Assembly: GCA_002439735.1 (NCBI GenBank) | Contig: DJPG01000107.1 | Span: 16,398 to 29,051 of the forward strand | DNA length: 12,654 nucleotides | Origin: Firmicutes bacterium UBA6418 | GTDB taxonomy: Bacteria; Bacillota; Clostridia; Peptostreptococcales; Anaerovoracaceae | Reading direction: 5' to 3' | In this document: positions 6,253 to 12,425 of the stretch, piece after piece | Layout: each line of letters starts with the position of its first letter | Numbering within the stretch: position 1 is the first letter of the stretch | Notes under the pieces: generated by a model | The model's input: only the letters and a program-made list of their open reading frames with translations | Databases searched by the model: none | What the model was told of the DNA's origin: nothing | Program-made: the position numbers and the translations under genes

Positions 6253-7104
6253 ATGGCAAATGAAGTAGTATTGAAGCTCTCCGACATTACGATGCAGTTC
6301 GGCGGCGTTGTGGCCGTTGACAATCTGAACCTGGAGGTTCGCAAAAATGAAGTCATCGGCCTGATCGGACCGAACGGCGCAGGCAAGACAACCGCGTTTA
6401 ACGTGGTCACCGGTGTCTATGAGCCGACCAACGGTGCGGTTTCCATCAACGGCGTACGTGTGATCGAAAACTATCCGCATGGCAAGGTAGCACAAACCTA
6501 TAAAGGCAAGCATCAGGGTGATTACGGGCAGGTGATGAAGCTGACCCCGGATAAGGTGACCAAGCTGGGCGTCGCGCGTACGTTCCAGAACATCCGTCTT
6601 TTTAAGGAAATGTCCGTTTTGGAAAACGTGCTCGTCGCGATGCATATGAACCAGAAGCAGAGCGTTTTCGGTTCGGTCTTCAAGTCCAGAACCGCCAGAC
6701 AGGAAGAAAAGCAGATGCTTGCGGAAGCGGAGGAACTGCTCAAAAAGGTCGATCTTTACGAAAACCGCAACGATCTGGCAACTTCGCTTCCATACGGCAA
6801 GCAGCGTCATCTGGAGATCGCCAGAGCGCTGGCGACCCATCCGACCATTCTGCTGCTGGACGAGCCGGCTGCCGGTATGAACCCGCAGGAGTCTGATGAG
6901 CTGATGCATTTTGTCGGTAAAATCCGCGATGAGTTTGACCTCAGTATTCTGATGATCGAGCACCACATGCAGGTCATCATGGGCATCTGCGACCGCATCT
7001 ATGTTCTCAATTACGGTGGACAGATCGCAGACGGCACGCCGGAAGAGATCCAGAACAATCCGGCAGTTATCGAAGCATATTTGGGGGTGGATGAAGAATG
7101 TTAG
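6253..7104 (+). CDS. livG: Branched-chain amino acid ABC transporter ATPase LivG
   Basis: Cytosolic ATPase of 283 residues, one of the pair (with LivF) that powers the liv transporter. It shows Walker A GPNGAGKTT (39-47), Q-loop FQN (111-113), the LivG-type signature LPYGKQRHLEIARALA (179-194), Walker B ILLLDEP (199-205) and the switch His in MIEHHM (His237). The C-terminal YLGVDEE is typical of LivG. Compared with E. coli LivG (255 residues, recalled), about 23 extra residues lie between Walker A and the Q-loop, at about 72-98. Start ATG 6253 has AAGGAGG at 6237-6243, inside the end of livM. Its last 7 bases overlap livF, which implies translational coupling. Confidence 0.95.
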   Translation: MANEVVLKLSDITMQFGGVVAVDNLNLEVRKNEVIGLIGPNGAGKTTAFNVVTGVYEPTNGAVSINGVRVIENYPHGKVAQTYKGKHQGDYGQVMKLTPDKVTKLGVARTFQNIRLFKEMSVLENVLVAMHMNQKQSVFGSVFKSRTARQEEKQMLAEAEELLKKVDLYENRNDLATSLPYGKQRHLEIARALATHPTILLLDEPAAGMNPQESDELMHFVGKIRDEFDLSILMIEHHMQVIMGICDRIYVLNYGGQIADGTPEEIQNNPAVIEAYLGVDEEC

Positions 7105-7802
7105 CAATCAGAGATTTACATGTTTACTACGGCGGGATTCACGCCCTGAACGGCATCAGCCTGGATGTGCCGGACGGTCAGATCATTTCCCTGATCGGCG
7201 CGAACGGTGCGGGCAAGTCCACGACACTCAAATCAATAATGGGGCTTGTCAACAAGACCGAAGGTAATGTATACTGGGATAGTACCGATATCACGATGAT
7301 GAAGACCAAGGACATTGTCGGCGAAGGGATCATCCTTTGCCCGGAGGGTCGCAGGATCTTCCCGGATCTTACGGTAGAGGAAAACCTTTCGGCCGGTGCC
7401 TATCTGCGCAAGGACAAAGACGGCATCGCCAAAGATCGGGAATGGGTCTACAGCCTTTTCCCTCGTCTCAAAGAAAGAACCTGGCAGCTGGGAGCAACGC
7501 TCTCCGGCGGGGAGCAGCAGATGCTGGCGGTCGGCAGAGCACTGATGAGCAGACCGAAGCTTCTGATGCTGGACGAACCTTCCCTCGGACTTGCGCCGCT
7601 GGTCATCAAAGATATCTTTACGATTATTGAGCAGATCAAGGATGCGGGCGTGAACGTGCTTCTGATCGAGCAGAATGCCAAGGCCGCGTTGGAAATTTCT
7701 GATTATGCCTATGTTATGGAAACCGGAAATATCACCATGGCAGGACCGGGCAAAGCCCTGATGAAGGACGAAAGAGTCAAGGCGGCTTATTTGGGAGAAT
7801 AA
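7098..7802 (+). CDS. livF: Branched-chain amino acid ABC transporter ATPase LivF
   Basis: Cytosolic ATPase of 234 residues, the usual LivF length. It has Walker A GANGAGKST (34-42), LCPEGRRIFPDLTVEENL (80-97, the LivF-type Q-loop region), signature LSGGEQQML (135-143) and Walker B LLMLDEPSLGLAPL (155-168). The switch position is Gln rather than His (LLIEQNA, Gln192), which is normal for LivF. The start ATG overlaps the livG end by 7 bases and has a GGGGGTGG ribosome site (7083-7090). A second binding-protein gene follows after 41 bases. Confidence 0.95.
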   Translation: MLAIRDLHVYYGGIHALNGISLDVPDGQIISLIGANGAGKSTTLKSIMGLVNKTEGNVYWDSTDITMMKTKDIVGEGIILCPEGRRIFPDLTVEENLSAGAYLRKDKDGIAKDREWVYSLFPRLKERTWQLGATLSGGEQQMLAVGRALMSRPKLLMLDEPSLGLAPLVIKDIFTIIEQIKDAGVNVLLIEQNAKAALEISDYAYVMETGNITMAGPGKALMKDERVKAAYLGE

Positions 7803-7843
7803 CGCATATACGCCGCGGCACGAACGTAGATAAGGGGGAATTT

Positions 7844-9145
7844 ATGAAAAAGTGCAGCAAAAAGGTACTCAGTCTGGTCATGATCCTTTGCCTTACAGCA
7901 GGACTGACCGGCTGCACGACCTATACAAACTTTAAAAATGCTTTCTTTGGAACTGATTCGGTTGCAAAGGAAAAAACGATCAAAATAGGGGTATTTGAGC
8001 CGACCTCAGGCAGTATGAAAACGCAGGGTAAAGAAGAAGTGATGGGAATCGAACTGGCACATGATCTTTATCCGACTGCTTGCGGCAAAACGGTCGAACT
8101 GATTTACGCGGACAACAAGTCCGATATGTATGAAGCGGAAACGGTGATCCAGGAACTGATCGCCAACAATTCGCCGTCTATGATCCTAGGAAGCTACGGG
8201 GAAGTGCTGACGCTTGTCGCGAGTGATTACATCATGGCGGCAAACATCCCATCCATTACGATCTCCAGTACCAACCCGCTGATCACGGCAAACAACGACT
8301 ACTATTTCAGCGCGACTTACAGTGAGACCAGGCAGGGAGACGCGCTTGCGGATTTTGCGTACCTTTCGCAGAACAAAGACGTGGTGGCAACCGTCAAAAT
8401 GCAAAACGACGACACGGCAACCGCGACAATCAAGCGTTTTACCAATCGTATTAAAAAGCTGACCGAAAACAACAAAAGCATCGCAGGCAGCTTTGAGCTG
8501 GATCAAACCTCCGCGGATTATACCGATACGATCGAAGCAATCCGGGACTCCGGCGCAAAAGCAGTTTTTCTTGCGGTATCACCGTCTGTGGCGACGGAAT
8601 TCCTGAAACAGGCGACCAAGAAAAAATTAACGCATATCCTGTTCCTCGGAACTCGCGCATGGAATGACAAAAATTTCCTTAAATTTGTCAAGACAAACGC
8701 GAAATTGCAGATTGCTTATCCATCCGAGCAGGCGGCAGGCAGCCCGACCGCCATGTCGGAGAAATTCATGGACGCATTCCATAAAAAATACGGGGAAAGC
8801 GCAGAACCCTCCCAGAGGACAGTCGTTGCGTTCGATGCTTACCTGCTGGCAATCACGGCAATGGATCGGGCAATCCAGAATGTCTACAGCACGGATCCGG
8901 ACGCGATCACCGAAGCTGCGGCAACCGACGCGGAAGCCAAAGCGAAAAAAGAAGCCTGGCAGACCGCGCATGACAGTGGAATACCGACCGGTACGCAGAT
9001 CAAGGACGCACTCAGCGCCATCGACAATTTTGAAGGGGCTTCCGGTGTGATCAACTACAAGGGTAAGAACGAGCCGACCAAAACGGTCACGATCAGCCAT
9101 ATCGCCAACGGCCGAGAGCTTGCGGCGTATACTTCGGAATCATAG
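7844..9145 (+). CDS. Second, divergent LivJ-like substrate-binding lipoprotein
   Basis: Lipoprotein of 433 residues in the same type I binding-protein family as the first gene of the operon. The signal has MKKCSKK, a hydrophobic stretch (8-20) and lipobox LTGC with Cys24. Shared landmarks are KIGVFEPTSG (47-56), GSYGE (116-120), SSTNP (141-145) and AFDAYLLAI (329-337). Ligand-holding positions differ from those of the first binding protein: Ser115 becomes Glu120, Tyr185 becomes Thr191, and the acidic Asp260 becomes Thr/Arg in GTRAW (269-273). It also has an Ala/Lys/Glu-rich insertion at about 350-380. It probably binds a different ligand, or has a non-transport or sensory role. Start ATG 7844 has AAGGGGG at 7832-7838. 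It lies 41 bases after livF and seems to be the last gene of the operon. I find no clear terminator directly after it. Confidence 0.88.
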   Translation: MKKCSKKVLSLVMILCLTAGLTGCTTYTNFKNAFFGTDSVAKEKTIKIGVFEPTSGSMKTQGKEEVMGIELAHDLYPTACGKTVELIYADNKSDMYEAETVIQELIANNSPSMILGSYGEVLTLVASDYIMAANIPSITISSTNPLITANNDYYFSATYSETRQGDALADFAYLSQNKDVVATVKMQNDDTATATIKRFTNRIKKLTENNKSIAGSFELDQTSADYTDTIEAIRDSGAKAVFLAVSPSVATEFLKQATKKKLTHILFLGTRAWNDKNFLKFVKTNAKLQIAYPSEQAAGSPTAMSEKFMDAFHKKYGESAEPSQRTVVAFDAYLLAITAMDRAIQNVYSTDPDAITEAAATDAEAKAKKEAWQTAHDSGIPTGTQIKDALSAIDNFEGASGVINYKGKNEPTKTVTISHIANGRELAAYTSES

Positions 9146-9172
9146 GCGGAAGCCGGAACCTTGGAGAAAATG

Positions 9173-9201
9173 ACAGGAAATCGACAGGAAATCACAGGAA
9201 A
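9173..9201 (+). repeat. Three phased direct repeats ACAGGAAA upstream of the nfu promoter
   Basis: ACAGGAAA occurs at 9173-9180, 9184-9191 and 9194-9201, with spacings of 11 and 10 bases, close to one DNA helical turn. All copies therefore face the same side of the helix. The array ends 3 bases before the -35 box at 9205, a position suited to an activator or repressor array. Confidence 0.5.
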
Positions 9202-9204
9202 GCC

Positions 9205-9233
9205 TTGCGCGAAAATACGCGGTATGGTATCAT
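9205..9233 (+). promoter_or_regulatory. Probable promoter of the nfu-like gene
   Basis: -35 TTGCGC (9205-9210), a 17-base spacer and extended -10 TGG-TATCAT (9225-9233). The predicted start is near 9240, giving a leader of about 60 bases. That leader contains the near-identical tandem 9-base units GAGAATTTG (9241-9249) and GAGAATCTG (9250-9258). The -35 is weak, but the extended -10 supports the call. Confidence 0.55.
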
Positions 9234-9300
9234 AATCTGTGAGAATTTGGAGAATCTGAAGAATATAAGATCAATGCACAAATAGAAAAGGAGATACAAT

Positions 9301-9522
9301 ATGGAACAGAAAATTCAGGACGCGATCGCGCAGATCAGACCGTTCTTACAGAGAGACGGCGGCGATATCGAATTCGTAGAGCTGACAGATGATAATATTG
9401 TAAAGGTCAGACTGCAGGGACACTGCGCAGGTTGCCCGGGCGCAACCATGACCATCAAAGGCGTTGTAGAAAGACTGATCAAAGAAACTTATCCTGAGAT
9501 CCAGGGCGTTGAAGCAGTCTAA
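9301..9522 (+). CDS. Single-domain NifU-C/Nfu iron-sulfur scaffold protein
   Basis: Small cytosolic protein of 73 residues consisting only of the Nfu (NifU C-terminal) domain. Such proteins hold a [4Fe-4S] cluster, usually between two subunits, and pass it to target enzymes. The family signature is clear: RPFLQRDGGDIEFV (13-26), VRLQGHCAGCPGATMT (36-51) with the cluster-binding Cys42 and Cys45, and IKGVVERLIKETYPEIQGVEAV at the C-terminus. The length is normal for stand-alone Bacillota Nfu proteins. Start ATG 9301 has AAGGAG at 9288-9293. It has its own likely promoter and is followed by a hairpin before pepV. No sufBCD or iscSU genes are visible here. Confidence 0.93.
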   Translation: MEQKIQDAIAQIRPFLQRDGGDIEFVELTDDNIVKVRLQGHCAGCPGATMTIKGVVERLIKETYPEIQGVEAV

Positions 9523-9539
9523 ACTCGATACGAAAATAC

Positions 9540-9577
9540 AGAAAGAGTGAATTGCCGAAAGTCAAGACACTCTTTCT
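9540..9577 (+). terminator. Stable stem-loop after the nfu-like gene (weak terminator or processing site)
   Basis: Perfect 10-base-pair stem AGAAAGAGTG (9540-9549) / CACTCTTTCT (9568-9577). Inside is a short upper stem TTG/CAA and a possible GAAA tetraloop (9557-9560). Only TG-rich sequence follows, with no T-run, so termination would be partial. It starts 17 bases after the stop codon. Confidence 0.5.
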
Positions 9578-9582
9578 TGCTG

Positions 9583-9615
9583 TCTGCGAGAAAACGCCTC
9601 GGCAAGGATCGCAGA
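9583..9615 (+). other. Second hairpin in the nfu-pepV spacer
   Basis: Stem TCTGCGA (9583-9589) pairs with TCGCAGA (9609-9615) around a 19-base loop. It ends 24 bases before the pepV start codon, just ahead of its weak ribosome site, so it could affect pepV translation or RNA processing. Confidence 0.4.
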
Positions 9616-9639
9616 GAAAGAGGATAAGAGGAAAAGAAA

Positions 9640-11091
9640 ATGGAAACGGGATATCAGAAAACATATGAGCAGCGCATCGAGCAAAACCGGCAGGAAATGT
9701 TCGACGCCTTGGCACAGGTGCTGCGCATACAGAGTGATCAGGCGGAACCGGTGACAGCAGCGGACGGGAGCGTTTATCCGTTTGGCGCCGGGGTGCAGCA
9801 GGTCTATGAGACCGTACTCACGATGGGACGCGCGATGGGATTTGAAACCGTGGATGTAGCGCATTACGGCGGCCATATCGATTTTCGCGGCAGCGAAGAT
9901 ACCGTCATGGGTATCGTTGGTCACCTGGATGTCGTACCGGCAGCCGGAAGCTGGGACTTTGACCCTTACGGCGGCGAGATCAAGAATGGCGCAATCTGCG
10001 GACGCGGTTCGACCGATGACAAAGGACCGGTCATCGCCTGCCTGTACGCCATGAAAGCCTTGAAAGAGACAGGATTTGAGCCAAAGAGTACAGTTCGCCT
10101 GATCCTCGGGCTGGACGAGGAAACCGGCTGGCAGGGTATGCAACGTTATCTGCAAGAAGTACCTGCGCCAAATTTTGGGTTCACGCCGGACGGAGAGTTC
10201 CCGATTATCAACGGAGAAAAGGGTAATCTGATTTTTGAAGCCGCGCGAAAATTCGGACGGACAACAACCAAGGGGCTGGAGCTGCGCTCCATCAAGGCCG
10301 GCAATGCTGCCAACAGCGTGCCGGATTCGGCCAGAGCCGTTGTGCGCAGTCCGGAGGGAGACTATCAGAAGATCAAGGCGGAGATCGCGGCGTTTCGCGA
10401 AGAAACCGGCTACAAGGTGAACAGCAGGGGCATCGGCAAATCGCTGGAATTGACGACGGTCGGACGCGGTGCACATGGGGCAAACCCGGAGGCCGGGCTG
10501 AACGCGATCTCGATCCTGATGGCATTTTTAGGCCGACTGAACTTTGTCAACGAAGACCACAACGAATGGATCACCTTTTACAACCGCTGCATCGGCTTCG
10601 ATCTGTGCGGAGAAAGACTGGGCATCGGCTTTTCCGATGAGATTTCAGGCAAATTGGTGCTGAACGTCGGAATGGCGGAAATGGATCCGCAGATCGGTAA
10701 GCTGACCATCAACATTCGCTATCCGATCAGCTACACACAGCAGCAGGTGTTTGAAGGTCTTGCCGCGACCTTTGAACGGTATGGTCTAGGCTGGGTACTG
10801 ATCAAGAACCATGATCCGCTGTATATGGAGCTGGATAATCCGATGGTCCGGACGCTGCTGGAAGTGTACCGGGAGCAGACCGGAGATTACGAGAGCCAGC
10901 CGCTGGTCATCGGTGGCGGCACATACGCGCGCGCGATGAAGAACGTCATTGCTTACGGCGCACTTTTTCCGGGCGATGAAGATCGGATGCATCAGCCGAA
11001 TGAATGCCTATCGGTCGAAAGATTCCTGCAGATGACAAAAATTTATGCCGAAGCTATTTACAAATTGGCTTCGGGGGAATATAATAGATGA
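9640..11091 (+). CDS. pepV: Dipeptidase PepV (M20 family zinc peptidase)
   Basis: Cytosolic metallopeptidase of 483 residues that splits dipeptides into free amino acids, the last step of peptide use. Length and motifs match PepV/Sapep. GHLDVVP (94-100) holds metal ligand His95 and catalytic Asp97. WDFDPYGGEI (105-114) and GRGSTDDKGP (121-130) carry the bridging Asp (126 or 127). LGLDEETGW (156-164) has the catalytic Glu160/Glu161 pair. TPDGEFP (182-188) holds Asp184. GRGAHG (275-280) in the lid domain has His279, and MHQPNE (450-455) has metal ligand His451. All expected metal and catalytic residues appear present. The ribosome site is weak (AAGAGGA, about 8 bases or more upstream of ATG 9640). 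No good promoter is seen in the spacer, so it is probably read from the nfu promoter. The promoter of the next operon lies inside its last codons. Confidence 0.95.
   Translation: METGYQKTYEQRIEQNRQEMFDALAQVLRIQSDQAEPVTAADGSVYPFGAGVQQVYETVLTMGRAMGFETVDVAHYGGHIDFRGSEDTVMGIVGHLDVVPAAGSWDFDPYGGEIKNGAICGRGSTDDKGPVIACLYAMKALKETGFEPKSTVRLILGLDEETGWQGMQRYLQEVPAPNFGFTPDGEFPIINGEKGNLIFEAARKFGRTTTKGLELRSIKAGNAANSVPDSARAVVRSPEGDYQKIKAEIAAFREETGYKVNSRGIGKSLELTTVGRGAHGANPEAGLNAISILMAFLGRLNFVNEDHNEWITFYNRCIGFDLCGERLGIGFSDEISGKLVLNVGMAEMDPQIGKLTINIRYPISYTQQQVFEGLAATFERYGLGWVLIKNHDPLYMELDNPMVRTLLEVYREQTGDYESQPLVIGGGTYARAMKNVIAYGALFPGDEDRMHQPNECLSVERFLQMTKIYAEAIYKLASGEYNR
11057..11085 (+). promoter_or_regulatory. 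Promoter of the FMN riboswitch/ribU unit, inside the 3' end of pepV
   Basis: -35 TTTACA (11057-11062), a 17-base spacer and a perfect -10 TATAAT (11080-11085). The -10 lies in the Tyr481-Asn482 codons of pepV. Transcription would begin at about 11092, right after the pepV stop and about 14 bases before the riboswitch P1 stem. Confidence 0.78.
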
Positions 11092-11105
11092 CGAAAAATG
11101 TGATC

Positions 11106-11233
11106 TGTTTCAGGGCGAGGTGAAATTCCTCACCGGCGGTATAGTCCGCGAGCCTGCTTCTGACCGGAAACGGCGGAGGCGGTTGATCAGGTGTGATTCC
11201 TGAACCGACGGTATAGTCCGGATGGGAGAAACA
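11106..11233 (+). ncRNA. FMN riboswitch (RFN element)
   Basis: The conserved RFN blocks are present in order: AGGGCGAGGTGAAATTCC (11112-11129), ACCGGCGGTATAGTCCGCGA (11132-11151), a variable arm with AACGGCGGAGGCGGT, then GATCAGGTGTGATTCCTGA (11185-11203), CCGACGGTATAGTCCGG and GGATGGGAGAAAC near 11220-11232. The closing P1 helix is TGTTTC (11106-11111) with GAAACA (11228-11233). FMN binding normally switches off riboflavin synthesis or uptake genes; ribU downstream fits. The 3' strand of P1 can instead pair with the terminator region (AAACAAG 11229-11235 with CTTGTTT 11284-11290), giving a readable transcription switch. Confidence 0.97.
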
Positions 11234-11258
11234 AGACACGCGAGTTTTTTGCGTGCAT

Positions 11259-11293
11259 CAAGCCTTGATTCAAACAATCAAGGCTTGTTTATT
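11259..11293 (+). terminator. Riboswitch-controlled intrinsic terminator
   Basis: Perfect 12-base-pair stem CAAGCCTTGATT (11259-11270) / AATCAAGGCTTG (11276-11287) with a CAAAC loop, followed by TTTATT. It lies between the FMN aptamer and ribU and should form when FMN is bound, stopping transcription before the gene. Confidence 0.88.
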
Positions 11294-11368
11294 GACCTGA
11301 CAGATTCCTGGACATTTCAGGCGGTGCGCGGCACTGCACGACACTTCAAAGAAAGGAACTGTAAAAAA

Positions 11369-11965
11369 ATGAACAACACAAACTCAAAGATCCAATCACA
11401 GCAGCTCGTAAAGATGGCGATGATGGCCGCACTGGCCTGCGTTGTTGGTCTGATCCGTTTCCCGCTGATTCCGGCGGTATCGTTTCTGACCTATGACTTC
11501 GCGGATATTCCGATCCTCATCACGACCTTTGCCTTCGGACCGGCTTCCGGCATGCTGGTGCTGGGGGTCGTCAGCTTCATTCAGGCCTTCCTGATGGGTG
11601 GAGACGGACTCTACGGCTTTGCGATGCATCTCATCGCGTCCGGCGTTTTCCTGATGATCGCGGGTCTGATGTACCGCAGACACAAGACGAAGAAAGTTGC
11701 GATCCTCGGCATGCTGCTCGCAACCGTCGCGATGATGATCGCCATGGGATTCGCGAACTACTACATTACAACCTTTTACCTCGGCGGCGAAGCCATGCGG
11801 CAGACCGTTGTCGGCATGATGCCGCTGATTCTCGCGTTCAACGCGATCAAAGGCGTGCTGAACGCGGTGATCACCTTCGTGGTATATAAAAGAATCTCGG
11901 GATTCCTGCACCAGGATGGGCTGCGTCTCAAGCGCGGCGCGGAAAAGGCCGCGAAGCAGGAATGA
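11369..11965 (+). CDS. ribU: Riboflavin ECF transporter S component RibU
   Basis: Small membrane protein of 198 residues with about six hydrophobic helices, the substrate-binding subunit of a riboflavin ECF transporter. Visible family features are an N-terminal QLVKMAMMAALACV (12-25), the LTYDFADIP segment (40-48) with the conserved D-x-P, AFGPASGM (55-62), NYYITTFYLGG (130-140) and FNAIKGVLNAVIT (157-169). The FMN riboswitch just upstream makes riboflavin/FMN the likely ligand. It has no ATPase of its own and would share EcfA/EcfA'/EcfT encoded elsewhere. The start is placed at ATG 11369, with AAAGGAA upstream (about 11350-11358). The longer open frame from 11222 would begin inside the riboswitch and is not credible. 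tsaE follows after 22 bases. Confidence 0.93.
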   Translation: MNNTNSKIQSQQLVKMAMMAALACVVGLIRFPLIPAVSFLTYDFADIPILITTFAFGPASGMLVLGVVSFIQAFLMGGDGLYGFAMHLIASGVFLMIAGLMYRRHKTKKVAILGMLLATVAMMIAMGFANYYITTFYLGGEAMRQTVVGMMPLILAFNAIKGVLNAVITFVVYKRISGFLHQDGLRLKRGAEKAAKQE

Positions 11966-11987
11966 GCAGATACGAAACGGAGCGATT

Positions 11988-12425
11988 ATGGAAAAGAAAT
12001 CCGTGTTAACAGAATATCGAATGTACAGCGAGGAGGATACCCGTGCGTTCGGCCTTGTCCTGGCCGAAAAGCTTGTGGCCGGTGATGTGTTGGCGCTGAT
12101 CGGGGATCTTGGAACCGGCAAAACCGCATTGACACGGTATATCGGGGAAGGATTGGGGATCCGGCAGCGGATTAGCAGCCCGACCTTTACAATCGTCAAG
12201 GAATATACCGACGGCAGATTGCCGCTTTATCATTTCGATGTGTATCGCATCGCGGATCCGGAGGAAATGTTCAACATCGGCGCTGACGAGTATTTTTACG
12301 GCGATGGCGTCTGCGTGGTGGAATGGGCAGATCGGATCGAAGAGATCCTGCCGGAGAATACGAAATATATTTATTTAAGCTATGGAGAAAATCCGGAAGA
12401 GAGGATTTATCAATGTACCTTTTAG
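11988..12425 (+). CDS. tsaE: tRNA t6A biosynthesis ATPase TsaE
   Basis: Cytosolic P-loop ATPase of 145 residues that works with TsaB and TsaD to make N6-threonylcarbamoyladenosine at position 37 of ANN-decoding tRNAs. Motifs are Walker A GDLGTGKT (39-46), SPTF (64-67), HFDVYR (82-87) and VEWADR (111-116), all diagnostic of TsaE (YjeE). Length is normal. Start ATG 11988 is chosen because GGAG (11979-11982) precedes it and the family begins near here; the open frame extends upstream into ribU, but that part does not match the family. Its last 13 bases overlap tsaB, a common arrangement in Bacillota that implies coupled translation. It may be co-transcribed with ribU, which would put it partly under the FMN switch. 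Confidence 0.96.
   Translation: MEKKSVLTEYRMYSEEDTRAFGLVLAEKLVAGDVLALIGDLGTGKTALTRYIGEGLGIRQRISSPTFTIVKEYTDGRLPLYHFDVYRIADPEEMFNIGADEYFYGDGVCVVEWADRIEEILPENTKYIYLSYGENPEERIYQCTF

Noticed and set aside
5388..6410. Minus-strand open frame of 340 codons opposite livM/livG
   Set aside because: Low-complexity His/Arg/Gln-rich translation, typical of an antisense shadow; the + strand encodes clear transporter proteins.
6196..7107. Minus-strand open frame of 303 codons opposite livG
   Set aside because: Exactly mirrors livG, with no recognisable domain or ribosome site.
9146..9204. Search for a liv operon terminator after the second binding protein
   Set aside because: Only short GC pairings without a T-run are visible; nothing strong enough to call.
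9562..10476. Minus-strand open frame of 304 codons opposite pepV
   Set aside because: Antisense of a gene with complete catalytic motifs; no family resemblance.
11222..11368. Upstream extension of ribU to ATG 11222
   Set aside because: This start is inside the conserved end of the FMN riboswitch and the extension covers the terminator; ATG 11369 has the ribosome site and the family N-terminus.
11916..11987. Upstream extension of tsaE to ATG 11916
   Set aside because: It lies within ribU in another frame; ATG 11988 has a GGAG site and fits TsaE length.
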